DNA from: Heligmosomoides polygyrus polygyrus
Taxonomy: Eukaryota > Nematoda > Chromadorea > Rhabditida > Heligmosomidae
DNA length: 64,000 nucleotides
Direction of reading: 5' to 3'
Assembly: GCA_947396885.1 (NCBI GenBank)
Contig: OX377206.1
Location: forward strand, 6,896,658-6,960,657
Position numbers and translations under genes: made by a program. The notes under the pieces were generated by a model. The model was not told the DNA's origin. It ran no database searches and saw only the letters and a list, made by a program, of their open reading frames with translations. This document shows, piece after piece, positions 42,280 through 53,765 of the stretch; position 1 is the stretch's first letter; each line of letters opens with the position of its first letter.

Positions 42280-43386
42280 TGGTCCGCCTTTACTGGCCTT
42301 CCCCCCCCCCCCCCCCCACCTTCCTGATCCCAACCCCTGGCCCACTTCCTTGTTTTCACTATTGACCCCCTACTGGTCTCTTCTTGCTGGCTTCCCCGCC
42401 CTAGTCCCTCCTTCAGGTTGTTCCCTTCCTTCCTGGACGCTCACCTGGTCCATTCTAAAGGCCCCTTACCTCCCTTCTCCACCACCCCTTAGTGGTCCTC
42501 CCATGCTCAAGGCAGACGTCAGTGACACGTATTCAGAATCAAACGCTCAGAAACGCGCGTAGACGCCGCTGAGTCAAGCAGGAGAGGGCTGCGCTTCCTC
42601 TGCTGCAACATCCCATGTTAAACGGCAAACGTTGCCCCTGAGAGGTACGCAAAGGCATACCTCGCGCGGATAAAATTTTCCGTTCAACGTGGGATAATGC
42701 TGAATTCTGAATGCGGCCACTCGTCACACGACGTCGGTAAACCGCTTCTCGCTCTATACGATTGTTGCGCCACGTATTGGACCCGTATGCTCAGAAACGC
42801 GCGGCGATGCCGCTGTGTCAATAGAGAGGAGGCTGTGCTTCCTCGGCTGGAGGAGCATCCTATGTTGAATTCTGGATGTGGCCGCTCGTCGAACGACAAC
42901 AGTGTCACCTCTTTTGACTCCAGATGCTTATTGCGCGACGAAGGGGACCCGTATCTGGAAACAGACGCTCAGAAGCGCGCGCCGTTGTCGCTGTGTAGAG
43001 CAAGAGGAGGCTGCGCTTCCTCTGCTGCAGCAGCATCTCATGCTCAATTCTGAATGCCATCCCTCGTTGCAGGACAACGGTGTCTCCTCTTCTGACTCCA
43101 GAAGGCTGTGGTGCGATGAAGGGAACTCGTCTTCTGGATTCAGGCATTCAGAAACGCGCGCAGACGCCGTTTTGTCAAGCAGGAGGAGGCTACGCGCCTC
43201 TGCTGTAACAGCATCCCATGTTGAACGGCAGACGTTGCCCGCGCGAGGTACGCAGAGGCGTAGCTAGGGGTTCCATGAGATTGCGTGTGGTTTCACGAGG
43301 CGTATCCCAGCCAAGTTTCCAACCTGAATGAGATACGCCTCACCATCTACAGGGCAGGGAGCTAACTCAATTATATAGTGGTAGAT
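42280..43386 (+). mobile_element. Repeat G, longest copy
   Basis: The left half matches the purine-rich half of 24280-24505 in inverse, after a C17 run (42301-42317). The right half has three diverged G units (near 42590, 42800 and 43010, with CGTCGnACGACnnC-type motifs), then the 281-bp unit related to 9963-10524, then the subterminal stem-loop and the terminus TCAATTATATAGTGGTAGA. No recognisable protein. Confidence 0.7.
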
Positions 43387-43394
43387 AAAGTATA

Positions 43395-43675
43395 GAAGAC
43401 GACGTTGTTCGACCCTTCTTCGGGATAACCCACCCATCCTATTCCTAAGCCATATCGTCAAGGAACTTTGCATGCGTACTTGATCCATAGAAGGAGTTGC
43501 GGTGGTAGGCCGATGAATAAGTCAGTGGTTTATCCCCTCCAGACATTAATGGTCCGAATTGCCGACTGCGTTTGGATGGAAGGCTTGGTTGGCTTGGGCG
43601 GGACCCGTACCATGAACCTGGATTGGGGTGCCCACGACAGTCGGCACCTCCTCCAACTGCTCTACCACGCGCCCT
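43395..43675 (-). mobile_element. tRNA-derived SINE, diverged subfamily copy S12
   Basis: Aligned throughout (GTTGCGGTGGTAGGCCGATG, GGATGGAAGGCTTGGTTGGC, CACCTCCTCCAACTGCTCTA) but with many consistent differences. It directly abuts repeat G. Confidence 0.75.
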
Positions 43676-45600
43676 GTCAGAAACGGAGGTCACGTAAATG
43701 GACGGCAGACATTCAAGACGAGCTACCGGAATGATGCTACAAAGAGGATTCGTTTGAAGTTAGTGGCGAAACTAACCTTATTACCACCTTGCTTAACACG
43801 TTATTCGTTAACCATTTTCCTCTGGAAGAAGCAGCGGAGGTAATTTTGAGTGGAACTGTTTCCAAAATTCGGCTGTGAACAGCCTTAAAAATACTTCGTC
43901 ATTATACATTGCGCATTTATTTGGACATCTAGACGATAAAATGTAAAAAATTGTTGCTCATGACTTGGACAAGGGCAGTCGGCATGAAGGCAAATTCGCT
44001 TTCATTCTGCTCAACTGTGCAGAGCAATTTCTCACAGTTGTAACGTCTTCTGCGATAAGGAATGGACTCTTTCGGCAATATCGGCCGCTCTTTGAAACTG
44101 GTTGATTTATACACAAAAATTTTTCAAATAAGAACATGCACGCAAAAATCGCTGCTGTCGCTGTTTGACAGGAGTTCTTTTTTTAGAACACACTGTAGTC
44201 GCATGAGACAACCACGGCACGACAGAATAATTTTGGCAGCTGCATGCCACAAAAAAGAAGAAAAATGTTCGAAATGATATGGTTACTGTAGACATCAAGA
44301 TATACCCGATAATTGTTAGTTGCACACTGGAAAATTGAATCTCCATATGGTAAGCGAATAAGGCAAGGAAATACCTTTGCAGTAATTATGCTCTTCAAAG
44401 GCATTGCAGAGCTATACGTCTTCTCAGCGAGTATTCTTAAACAATGGAAAATTATGAAACCTGACTCCACGAATTGTTTTGAACTCTTGTTTCGGAGGAA
44501 AGGGTACGTCTTCAATTGGATTCCGCTTGCGTGCTCATAACCATGGAGGAAGACACCGCGATTCACTACACAGGCACTTTGTACCTGTGTATCACTATCA
44601 CTATCACTATCACTGGTGCTGAAGATTTATCACCATGTTGAATACCACAGGGTACAACTGGAAAAAATGCGCAGAAAACGTCTGAAAATGGTATAGACGT
44701 CAGAATTCCCCAAATCTCAACCAATCAGTTGAAGTGCAAAAATGCAGCAGCGCAGAGGAACCAAACCCCTGACCTCCCTCGCACGAGCCAACCCACTACC
44801 CACCTGCGCTCCGAGCCACTGGCTGCAGACGCATCGCGGTCGTACAAGACCCCCAAACGCGTGCTGCGCCGTACCACATTGTGACCCCCTACTCCTTGGA
44901 TTTAGCGACTTGGCAAAAAATAAACACATTTTCAAACCAATTGAGGGATGAGGATTCTCCCGATATGACTCGCTCCCCCAGTTCAGACATACGCTTCAGA
45001 CCCTTCCTTTGTGAGTGTATGCCTCCTCATGAGCTTCAAATGTGTGCGTGATGTGATAAACTCCGTCCGAGTGGACAACTTCTTCTGGCAAACCGCTGAA
45101 AGTAGCGAAAATTGGGAAACGATGTCCATAAGGACACGTTTCGAAGCTCACGCTCAGAGAAATTGATAGCGTCGGAAAGAGAGAGGGGGAAAAAAGAGAG
45201 AGAGGCTCATCTGGTATGCCACTAACGGAACGGAAGTGGTGGTTAGGGCGAAATGCGCGAAGCGTCAATTTTCTCAAATCTCATAGAATATAAATGAACG
45301 GACCGGTCTTTGAACGAGGAAGCACCTCTCAGCCGCCATTCGCCGCCCGATTCTTGACCCTTATTGAATCTGAAAGGAAAAAGCCCACGCTTGTTTTTTT
45401 TTTCACATGCGTTAACGCTTTCAGCAGTCAATTCGTCGTCGCTTCGTCCAATGCGGAACTATTTAACCAGAGAACGAGGGCATTCGAGTGAGTTGACGAC
45501 TAGAGATGACGGATGATGACAAGGTGATCTAAGCTCTATGTAGACGGTAGGCGAAAAATTGAACTTCCACTACTATTTTCCTTCTACTTGCAATATAAAC
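43676..45600. other. Unassigned sequence
   Basis: No gene or window-internal repeat was recognised. Minor features are a TATCAC run (44596-44616) and a GA-rich stretch (45177-45205). The 127-codon minus-strand frame at 44183-44566 has no motif. Confidence 0.3.
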
Positions 45601-45607
45601 CAGAAGG

Positions 45608-45895
45608 ATAAAGGATAAAGAACGGCGTTATTCAATCCCTTTGGGATGCGCCACGCATTCTACTTCTACGGGATGTCGTGGAGGCGAGTTGAATGCGTAT
45701 TTGGCCATAAAAGGACTTATGGTGGCTAGCCGATAAACAATTCAGCGCTTTATCCTATCCAGACACGTCTGGTACCAATTCACCAACTCCGTAGGGATGG
45801 AAGGCTTGGTTGGCCTGGGCGGGAAATCCGAACCAGGAACCTGCTATCGGGTGCACGCGACAGTCGGCGCCTCCTCCGACTGCGCTACACGCCCC
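45608..45895 (-). mobile_element. tRNA-derived SINE, copy S13
   Basis: Close to consensus. Flanks TTGCAATATAA and TTGTAAAATAA may be a decayed target duplication. Confidence 0.9.
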
Positions 45896-46480
45896 TTGTA
45901 AAATAATAGAATATTTAAAATTATGATTAATTATTATGTCACAAAACCTAAACATATAAGAAGGTTCGTTTCGCCACTGCCTTCAGACGAACCCTTGTCT
46001 TAAACTCCTCCTGTGGCTCTTCAGTGAAGAAAAGCAGTAAATTTTAAGATTTCTTTAAAATCTGTCTATAAAAGGATAGGGACAGGAAAACCAAAATGGG
46101 AGAGAGAACAGAGAAAGAAAGATGAGATAGAGTGAAGAAGGAAAGATAAAGAACTAGAAGCGTTTGAGAGAATTATAATTAGAAAATGAAAATAAATGTA
46201 AGAAATAATTTTTGATGCAGATCTAAATAGTGAGAAACTTCATGATTAAAAGTAGTTTTTTAAATCAGAAGAAAAGATTTCTAACATGATAGGCATAGAC
46301 AAGGAAACACGGTCCATAACTTGAAAGTGAAGTGTTTGGAAGCTGCAGATTTGAGAAAAGAACGAAAAGCGCCCAGAATACTCCGAGGATGACAATGGTT
46401 ATCCTCAGACGTCCACGCGTCAGCAAAGACCTTTCGAGAACAAGTAAAAATGCTCTAATTTGGCACTTTAGGCTATTCGA
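45896..46480. other. Unassigned sequence, partly purine-rich
   Basis: GA-rich at 46080-46200. No gene was recognised. Confidence 0.3.
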
Positions 46481-46481
46481 T

Positions 46482-46680
46482 ACATGTCGTGAACATGGAC
46501 AGCATTGAGAGGTGTGCACGCCCCACACAGCAAGGTCGTATCGAATGGGTGGTCCATTTGGAGAAGAAGTATATGCGGTCGACACGTTGATTGGCTGGTG
46601 TGTGTTCGGGTGGCTATGATTGGCTGGCGCGCTCCCATCACCAATGCTGCCCATTTTCGCGACATGTATCGTACACTCTA
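46482..46680. mobile_element. Palindromic MITE, family K (copy K4)
   Basis: GATACATGTCGTGAACATGG at left, and ATTTTCGCGACATGTATCGT inverted at right. GGCTGGCGCGCTCCCATCAC lies inside. Confidence 0.8.
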
Positions 46681-46689
46681 CCTTCAAAA

Positions 46690-47320
46690 GCTACACTTTT
46701 CATTTTAAAAGTGAAGAAGACAGGGTTTGTATCTAAGATTAGATGTATCCAAAGTTCAGGTAGGCACGTTGTTTGGTGAGGTCAAAGTTATATTTATGAA
46801 GAAAATTCTTATGAAAAAATTTCACCTTTGCTGAGTGTATTGGGAAGAAACGGCTACCGTGTTCGAAAGGACACAAAAAGCTTGAAGATCTCATGCAATC
46901 TTTTTCACATTTGCCCTATGCAACTGGAAACCGAAGAATTTGCTGGTGTGTCAAGTAACGAGATTGCGCCACGCACTCCTCCTACACGTCGAAGGCATTT
47001 ATTGTCAACGGACTGACAGCGTGAATGCTGTTCAGATGCACGGATTCTAGAAGCAACAAAATCAATCGCAGCAGAAGAAACAGGCCAACAATCTCTACTG
47101 TATAAATGCTGGTAAACATTATTTAGATGGTCATTCAGATAAGCATTGTTGCATGCTGGGCGAGTGCACGGCAGGCTCGTCATACGAAAACGTCTTTGTC
47201 CCAATTAACTTCGTAATGAATTGAAAATGACTATTTTAACTAAGAAGATCGGAATTTCATGCTCATTCAAAAGAAGTGCACAATTAAAACATAAACTACT
47301 ATTTTACCTTAACCAGGTAC
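46690..47320. other. Unassigned sequence
   Basis: AACGAGATTGCGCCACGCAC near 46958 resembles repeat J. No gene was recognised. Confidence 0.3.
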
Positions 47321-47322
47321 TA

Positions 47323-48232
47323 TTAGGGGGGGGGGGGGCAAAAGTAATGAGATAAATTGAAAAAAATCTTTATCTCTTTATAACTAAATTACAAATCAAC
47401 GATGCTGAGGAATGTATTTGCCATTAAGGGCAATGACCTTGCTGCCACCGCTCAGCCAACTTCCCGATCTCATCCTTACAGAACTGCTTGGGCCTGGTGT
47501 TGATCAACTGCTCGATATGGTTGTCAAGCACTGCTTGGGTTCTTGTGTCCCTTCCGACCAGGAAGTCCTGTAGGCTCAAGAAGTAGTGGTAGTCGCATAG
47601 AGAGATGTCCGGCGAATACGGTGGATGAGATATGTGAAAGTAGCCCAGCTGGCCAAGCTTATCCGTGGTTTCTTGCTCCCGATGGGGTGCGGCGTTGTCG
47701 AAGAGGATAACCTTCTTGAAGCGCTGCGAATGAATGAGAACGAGTCGCCGGCCCATCTCTTCTATTTCGTTCACCATGGCCTTGGAGTTCATCGCGGTGC
47801 TCTTGGGAAACAGCCTTCGGTAAACCGATCCACGGGCGCAGATCCAAAAGCTCCAAAGATGCTTCTCGCCGTGAGCATCTCCCCGAACGAAGGTCGGGAA
47901 CAGGTCACCAGGCCTCACCTAGACTCGCTGTTTGGCAGGGTTAAGGTAGAAGACGTACTTCTCATCTTGCGTGAATATTGAGCCCAGGGTGCTCGGGGTT
48001 GGGAATTGGGGGAGATTTGCGCGACCCAGGTCGACTCGTCAGACTGGGGTTTCGGCATGAGACAGACTGGGGTTTTGGCATGCTTCTGGAAAGGGCAGAA
48101 GTGGTAACTTCTCAGGTGGCCTTCAGTAAGTAGCATACAAACATACAAATACAACAAGCACGAAACAGACTCCAGCCACGAGATATATGGACACGGCGTG
48201 GGGTGTCTCATTACTTTTGGCCCCCCCCCTAA
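47323..48232 (-). pseudogene. Internally deleted mariner with G/C-run inverted ends, 910 bp
   Basis: The ends are TTAG then G13 CAAAAGTAATGAGATA at left, and inverted TTAGGGGGGGGGCCAAAAGT then AATGAGACA at right, with TA outside (47321-47322 and 48233-48234). The minus strand keeps the C-terminal two thirds of a transposase: FTQDEKYVFYLNPAKQRV, an in-frame TAG (47919-47921), GDLFPTFVRGDAHGEKHLW, then ILFDNAAPHRE and PYSPDISLCDYHYF with 34 residues between the two Asp (the D34D spacing of mariner). The frame ends WQQGHCP at 47424. The helix-turn-helix region is missing, replaced by a short stretch with a duplicated CCCAGTCTG segment. All three catalytic Asp are still readable. Confidence 0.9.
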
Positions 48233-48234
48233 TA

Positions 48235-49204
48235 CATAAGTAAAATCGATTAAAAAGATCCATGCTTTACAAAAGGCTGTGAGACGAGGTTGAACGACTC
48301 CGAGAAAGGATTTGAGTGCAGCTAGCAACCGCCGTCAACTCTGATTCTCTTACGTCAAATCTCTGCTTCCAGCTAATCTCACAGTGCATGTGTTCGTCAG
48401 AAGCCGTCAGAACTCGCCACTCATTTTCTGAGGGACTGTTTGTTAATTTTTCCAGGAACCTATTTGAATGATGCCCTCAATAAGCGTCTCGCTTTGAGAC
48501 TTAGTCTCCATGCACTTCGAAGGCGAGAGCAGATACGATATTTCGAAGGGAAAAGGAGATGACGGGGGAAACGTGTGTACAGAAGAACGTTGCCAACAAC
48601 TCTTTCCAAACTTCATCAGTCGTGAGGTTGCTTACCAACGTCTCCACCCTTTAAACGACGTCATCCGGCCACTTCTGCAAACGATGGCGTTTGCTTCCGA
48701 ACACATCAACTCGGCTTCCTCTGGAGGCTTTTGTCGAGAAAGCCTAAGGTGCGAGATGCACAACAACAGCCATCAGCAGGGGAGATTTTGTGCAACCGCG
48801 AAGAATACGTTTGGGGAGACGATTTGAAGGCTTCCTGGGTTTATCAATGTAGGGGTAAAGTTGAAGAAATCCTGAGGATGGATTTATCAAGCAGAGGGCA
48901 TATGTAGAGATACCGCGAGGGAATCGTACCCATTACCTACCAGCAGAGGGTAGCAGCGGAGTGGCGTTCTACCCCCGCCCTTTAAGCAGGGGCGTGGCAA
49001 ATGTCTGCGTCTCCACTATCTCATAGGGCAGCCACTCGACTCTTGAGCAAGCCGAGGGGGTTGGGGTGGGGGGTGGAACGCTCGTTCCCCGAGGGTAGCG
49101 GGTACGATTCGTATTCACGACAGGAATCAAGAGTAAGGTAGAACTTCCTTGATAGACGTGCCGTAAATTGTTAGGGTAATTGCAGAAAGTAATTTATTGG
49201 ACTC
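48235..49204. other. Unassigned sequence
   Basis: No gene was recognised. A 105-codon plus-strand frame (48510-48827) has no motif. Confidence 0.3.
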
Positions 49205-49790
49205 GTAGCCAGTCGATAATGGCAGAGAGGTGTTCTCTACACTGTTCTCCGAAAAGGGCGGAGCAAAGGGCGCGCCGAGGACGAGATGTCCGGATCCCTG
49301 CCATCACATGGAGGCATCGCATTTCTAATGACTTCCCTTGAACTGACAGCTCTATCCTGAACAGATCTCGTTCTTGAGAGAAGATTCAGAATCTTGTACA
49401 CCACATTTGGAGAAAAGGACTTCACCAATTGCAGCGCCAAGGCTTTCTTCAGGTCCCGCCACATTGCTCAATGCTACGTCGTCCGAATTTTCCGACATAT
49501 ACAACAACATCTTAACGAGATAATTCGTGACAACAACCCGATCATCCCCTAGAAAGTTCTTCAGTATAAGGAGCATTGTTCACAACCGAACTGACTAAAA
49601 AATGACTTCGGAGTTCCCCATGAGATGCGCCGCCGAATCGTCTCCTATTATCTGTTAAGTTTTTGGACGACGTCACTCCAGTTAACGACGGTTTCGCGCT
49701 CCGCAAACTTGTCCAAATAAAGCGGCGCGGATAGGGCGGGAAGTGGGCGGCGGGCGGGATCGTGTAGGGAACGAACGCACCCTGTCGATA
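49205..49790 (-). repeat. Dispersed repeat R, copy 2 (no MITE)
   Basis: Inverted partner of 7428-8128. Two overlapping minus-strand frames (49352-49576 and 49237-49464) cover the region. The first includes NVAGPEESLGAAIGEVLFSK, and a matching PEESLGA segment is present in copy 1. Confidence 0.65.
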
Positions 49791-50127
49791 ATTAGCTGAT
49801 CTCTTTTACTTTGAGCCTTTTTATTGCTGATTTCTTTTAATTTCTACTGATTTCATTGTTACGATTTTTTTAAAGAGGATCTATCCTAGTTGAGGGGAAG
49901 GCGACTTCATACAACTGCCTTCGCTTTGAAAAAGCTCAGTATGTTTACTCAGCATCAGCTAGTTGCTCGTTGATTATTCTCGCATGGCCGTTCATTCATC
50001 CCCTCTGTTAGCATTATCACTGAATGCAAACAGAATGAAAGGTGTAAATTAATTCTAAAATAATCGGAAATATAGGAAGAATTAGTCGACCTTTCGTGGC
50101 AATAGCTGATCTCAGAGGAGCGTATTT
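49791..50127. other. Unassigned sequence
   Basis: Nothing was recognised. Confidence 0.3.
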
Positions 50128-50319
50128 TCGTTAATGGCGCGCAAAATCCTCGCGGGCATGCGGATATACCCACGACGATCGTCGAATATTCTCGCACTAC
50201 CCACTGACATACCCATGACGAGGAGAGTAAGGTTTATCATTAATGCCTCATCGTAAATACGTTTACCCCTTTTACCTCGAATATGCGTGGGGTATATGCG
50301 TCGACGAATCCGGCCCCTG
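50128..50319 (+). repeat. Dispersed repeat N, copy 2
   Basis: AAATCCTCGCGGGCATGCGG, TACCCACGACGATCGTCGAG-like and CGAATCCGGCCCCTGG parallel 52722-52898. The right end also matches the inverted repeat at 63414-63576. Confidence 0.65.
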
Positions 50320-51474
50320 GTGGGCATCAGGGATGAGCGGATTAACCGTTATCCGTTATCCGGTTTCCGGCGGCTTTTGGCCTATCCGTTTTGTTGTTCG
50401 TTATCCGGCCGAAGTTAGCCGGATAACGAACAATAAAATCTGGCTCATGGCTGCTTACCATTGGCTGAATTAATATAGCCTTCTGGCTTCTTATGGTTAG
50501 TTAAATATGACGACAATTTTTTACAAATCGTTTTGTGTTTTTTTCACTGATAATTGAGATACGTTGGCCGTGCTAGGTCGGTGTTTTCTCTTATGGTTGG
50601 TTCCCTAAGGTATGATTAGGCTAAACTATCTACCTGCTCATAGCGGATTCTAAAATGCAGAACGCTTCCTTGCTTATTTCCGTTTGTGGGGTTTTCACCA
50701 AAATTTCTTCTTGCACAATGTACGATCTCGGAAAATCAGTCGACAGTGGAGGAAGGGATTAACGTTTATATGAATTAACTCGTTTTAAAGATATGCGAGA
50801 TATTCAACTTCTAGATCTATGAAGCAATGCTTTCAGTGCTTGCAGTGATAACTTCCTGTAGCTGGTCGATGTACTAGTACTATGTACCAGTACTTTAATA
50901 TTTCAAAATAATTCCAAATTCATCTGTAGGTTTACGGATTGTTGCTGAACAGTAGAAAAAGCTGTCAAGGGGCTGTGGGTCCAATACTGGTATACGAACC
51001 TAATTTGGCTGACGTTTTGGCACAACCACCTTCAGAGTCTGAACAAGAAAAGCAAACCTTGAAAGAGTACTTGTCCGTGAATCACAGCGGGTTGTATTAG
51101 CTTCTTATACCAATGGAAAGACGAAATGAAGGAGGAGCAAAACACCCAGACTGACCATGACTGTGGAACCAGCCGAAAGGCTGATAAATCACCCTTGCAT
51201 GAGCATAGATGTCAGCGATTGGGGTGCATGAACACGTCTATGTACTTCTATGCGAAATGTTTACCAGGCTTTGCCCTGCTTTCGTAAGGGCACTCGTTGT
51301 CCAACGTCTCTTTCTTCTTATTTTCGAATCAATATGAAACTACTGTACTTGAAATGATCATCGAATTAGCAATTCCTCTGCTCTTATCCAGGCTCTGAAG
51401 AAGACGCTTGCGGCAGCCGAGATAAGTCTGTTTAAAGCATAGGGGTTCCACAGCTTGATGAATTTACTGGCATT

Positions 51475-51487
51475 CCCCCCCCCCCCC
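51475..51487. repeat. Poly-C tract (13 C)
   Basis: A pure run inside the hAT-like element. Confidence 0.9.
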
Positions 51488-51689
51488 AAATACGCTTAGC
51501 AGCAATTCACCTTGTTCCGAGCAATATAGAAAGTCTTGTTCGATCTGGGCAAGGCTGTTAAGGCTGATTAAAGAGTAGACAAAAAGCAACTGCTTTTAAT
51601 GACTGCCCCACCAAGGCGCAGAAAACCAGTAGGATCTGTACCTAGCGACTCTATTGCAACTAAAAAATGTGAATAACGGATATAAGACG

Positions 51690-51912
51690 ACCAATTCCAT
51701 TGCTGGATGCGCCTCGCATTCTACTTCTACGGAACGTGATAGAGGCAATGTGAGTGCCCATTTGGTCTACAAAACGACTTGCAGTGGCCAGTATATGGAC
51801 AAGTCAGTGCATTAATCTTCCCAGACAAGTCTGGTTCCAGCTCATCGAACCGAACCAAGAACATTGAGAGCATGCGACAGACGACACCTCCAACTGCGCT
51901 ACCACTCACCTT
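51690..51912 (-). mobile_element. tRNA-derived SINE, internally deleted copy S14
   Basis: The block containing GGATGGAAGGCTTGGTTGGC is deleted between CAGCTCATCGAACCG and the B-box side. It lies inside the hAT-like element. Confidence 0.7.
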
Positions 51913-52257
51913 GAAGAAAAACACCAATAAGAAGGAAAAAAGTGGCTTATTTGACATGTGATGTGAACACTATTATAACTCTCAACCTACCAAAGGAGGA
52001 AGAATGGTTTAAAAACACTGTTAATTTTTGTTGTTTGTTCGTTATCCGTTTTTCCGTTATCCGGGTTCCAACATTTTATTGTCCGCTCATCCCTGGTGGA
52101 CATGCGGATGTACCCGCGGAAATACAGCGGCTGGATTCTTCAATATCAGTGGCATGGTAAGTATACTGGAGGGTAACCGGACCAGCGTTGAGTCGAGGGT
52201 AAGGGGTCCTTTAATGGTCGTTAGTGTGCGCGCGACGCGCGGCGCGATGCATGTCTA

Positions 52258-52373
52258 GGGCCCGTTTATACTTCCGACGCCGAGCGACGCGACGGCATGT
52301 AAACTGACCACATTTATGGCCACCATACATGGCGTCGCGTCGCTCGGCGTCGAAGTATAAACGGGACGGACCC
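52258..52373. mobile_element. Palindromic MITE, family A (copy A8)
   Basis: GGGCCCGTTTATACTTCCGA to AAGTATAAACGGGACGGACC, with a shortened centre. CTA lies on both sides (52255-52257 and 52374-52376). Confidence 0.88.
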
Positions 52374-52376
52374 TAG

Positions 52377-52509
52377 GGCCCGTTTATACTTCGATGCGGA
52401 GAGACGCGACGCCACATATTGTGGCCATATTGATCGCGCAACGCGATTGATCAATTTATCCACAATGTATGCCATCGCGTCGCTTGGCGTCCGAAGTACA
52501 AACGGGGCC
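52377..52509. mobile_element. Palindromic MITE, family A (copy A9)
   Basis: GGGCCCGTTTATACTTCGAT to GTACAAACGGGGCC. CTA lies on both sides (52374-52376 and 52510-52512). The middle CTA is shared with A8. Confidence 0.88.
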
Positions 52510-52721
52510 CTAGACATGCATTGCGTCGCACGTCGCGCGCACACTAAACGACCCCTAAAGGATAGAAGCCTTGTTCATCTACACTAAACCTTGAGATGTT
52601 CGGCTACCAATTCGGCTACGGTAGAAAAAATTATTTCGGTACAATTGCCCAAATGAAACTAACCTACGATTCAATGTATTGCAAGAACAGCTGATTTGGC
52701 AAGACGGCGCACTTTCAGTAA

Positions 52722-52898
52722 CGGAACGCGAAATCCTCGGTGGTATGCGGAAATGCCCACGAGCACCGTCGAGTATGCTCTACCCAGCAGTACATATACC
52801 CGAGAACGGGTGAGGTATGATGAATGCTCCACAGTAGGTATGTCTTCCCCCTAATATCTACCCGCAGGTGTAATTCTCCATGAATCTGACCCCTGAAG
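52722..52898 (+). repeat. Dispersed repeat N, copy 3
   Basis: Partner of 50128-50319: GAAATCCTCGGTGGTATGCG, TGCCCACGAGCACCGTCGAG, CATGAATCTGACCCCTG. Confidence 0.6.
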
Positions 52899-53254
52899 TG
52901 TCATCGAGTTTTCTCCATCTAGCGGCATTCTCCCGAATCGTACCATCACACAAAGCTTCTGCAGCACTCTTTCAAACGTTATTCTATTGTTGACAAGTAA
53001 TCACTGGAATTATTGTGGACTGCTATTCCTTCCTCCGACTTAATACTGAACACTAAAAGTCACATGATAGGCATATGATATCTTATTTTAAAAAAATCCT
53101 CAACATTTAAGATCAAAGGATTGAAAGAACACTCAGTATGTAAATATCATATGCTTTTTTCTAGCCTACACTGCACTTGTATCGTTCATTGTTTAAGGTA
53201 AAGAACTTGTGCAATAAATGAAATGAAGAAAAAATGATAGCATGCCGTACTTAG
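52899..53254. other. Unassigned sequence
   Basis: No feature was recognised. Confidence 0.3.
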
Positions 53255-53765
53255 GACGCATGGTAGCGCAGTCGGAAGAGGCGCCTGCTGACGCGTGCAC
53301 CCCAAATCGAGGTTCTTGGTTCGGATCTCTCGCCTAGGGAACCCGATCCTTTCACCCGTTCAAATAGGCTTCCGTAAGTCATTGTATAGGACAAATCGCC
53401 TTCACAATAAGGATAAAGGAAGGCGTTATTCAATCCCTTTTGGAATGCGTCACGCATTCTACTTCTACGGGATATCGTGGAGGCGGTTTGAATGCGTATT
53501 TGGCCATACAATGAGTTGCGGTGGCCAGCCGATGAACAAGTCAGCGCTCCATCCTTTCCAGACAAGTCTGGAACCAATTCACCGACCCCGGAGGGATGGA
53601 AGGCTTGATTGGCCTGGGCGGGAGATCCGAACCAGGAACCTGGTAGCGGGTGCACGCCGGCGCCTCCTCCAACTGCGCTACACGCGCTCTGCCTTCACAA
53701 CATCCTGTAGAAATCGAATACGCGGTGCATCCCAATTAGGGACGAAGCAACGCCATGCTTTATCA
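53255..53765 (+). mobile_element. tRNA-derived SINE, outer copy S15, split by another SINE
   Basis: The head GCATGGTAGCGCAGTCGGAA and B-box GGTTCTTGGTTCGGATCTCT run to 53407. The tail resumes at 53701 (CATCCTGTAGAAATCGAATA, GGTGCATCCCAATTAGGGAC). It is diverged and older than its passenger. Confidence 0.88.
53408..53690 (-). mobile_element. tRNA-derived SINE, inner copy inserted in S15
   Basis: Opposite orientation to S15. A 10-bp exact target duplication, GCCTTCACAA, lies at 53398-53407 and 53691-53700. The head has a small deletion (GTGCACGCCGGCGCC). Confidence 0.93.

Larger units (their letters stand above)
50328..52095. mobile_element. Non-autonomous hAT-like element, 1768 bp
   Basis: The ends are CAGGGATGAGCGGATTAACC (left) and inverted CAGGGATGAGCGGACAATAA (right). 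Flanking 8-mers are GTGGGCAT (50320-50327) and GTGGACAT (52096-52103), a 7-of-8 match to the 8-bp duplication expected for hAT. Both ends have subterminal CGTTATCCG repeats in opposite orientation (50349-50430 and 52036-52065). No transposase frame is present; a SINE and a C13 run lie inside. Confidence 0.75.
52203..52555. mobile_element. Palindromic MITE, family C (copy C5), host of two family A copies
   Basis: The left part, 52203-52257, includes GTCGTTAGTGTGCGCGCGAC. The right part, 52510-52555, ends CACACTAAACGACCCC. A TAA duplication lies at 52200-52202 and 52556-52558. The interior is interrupted by A8 and A9. Confidence 0.85.
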
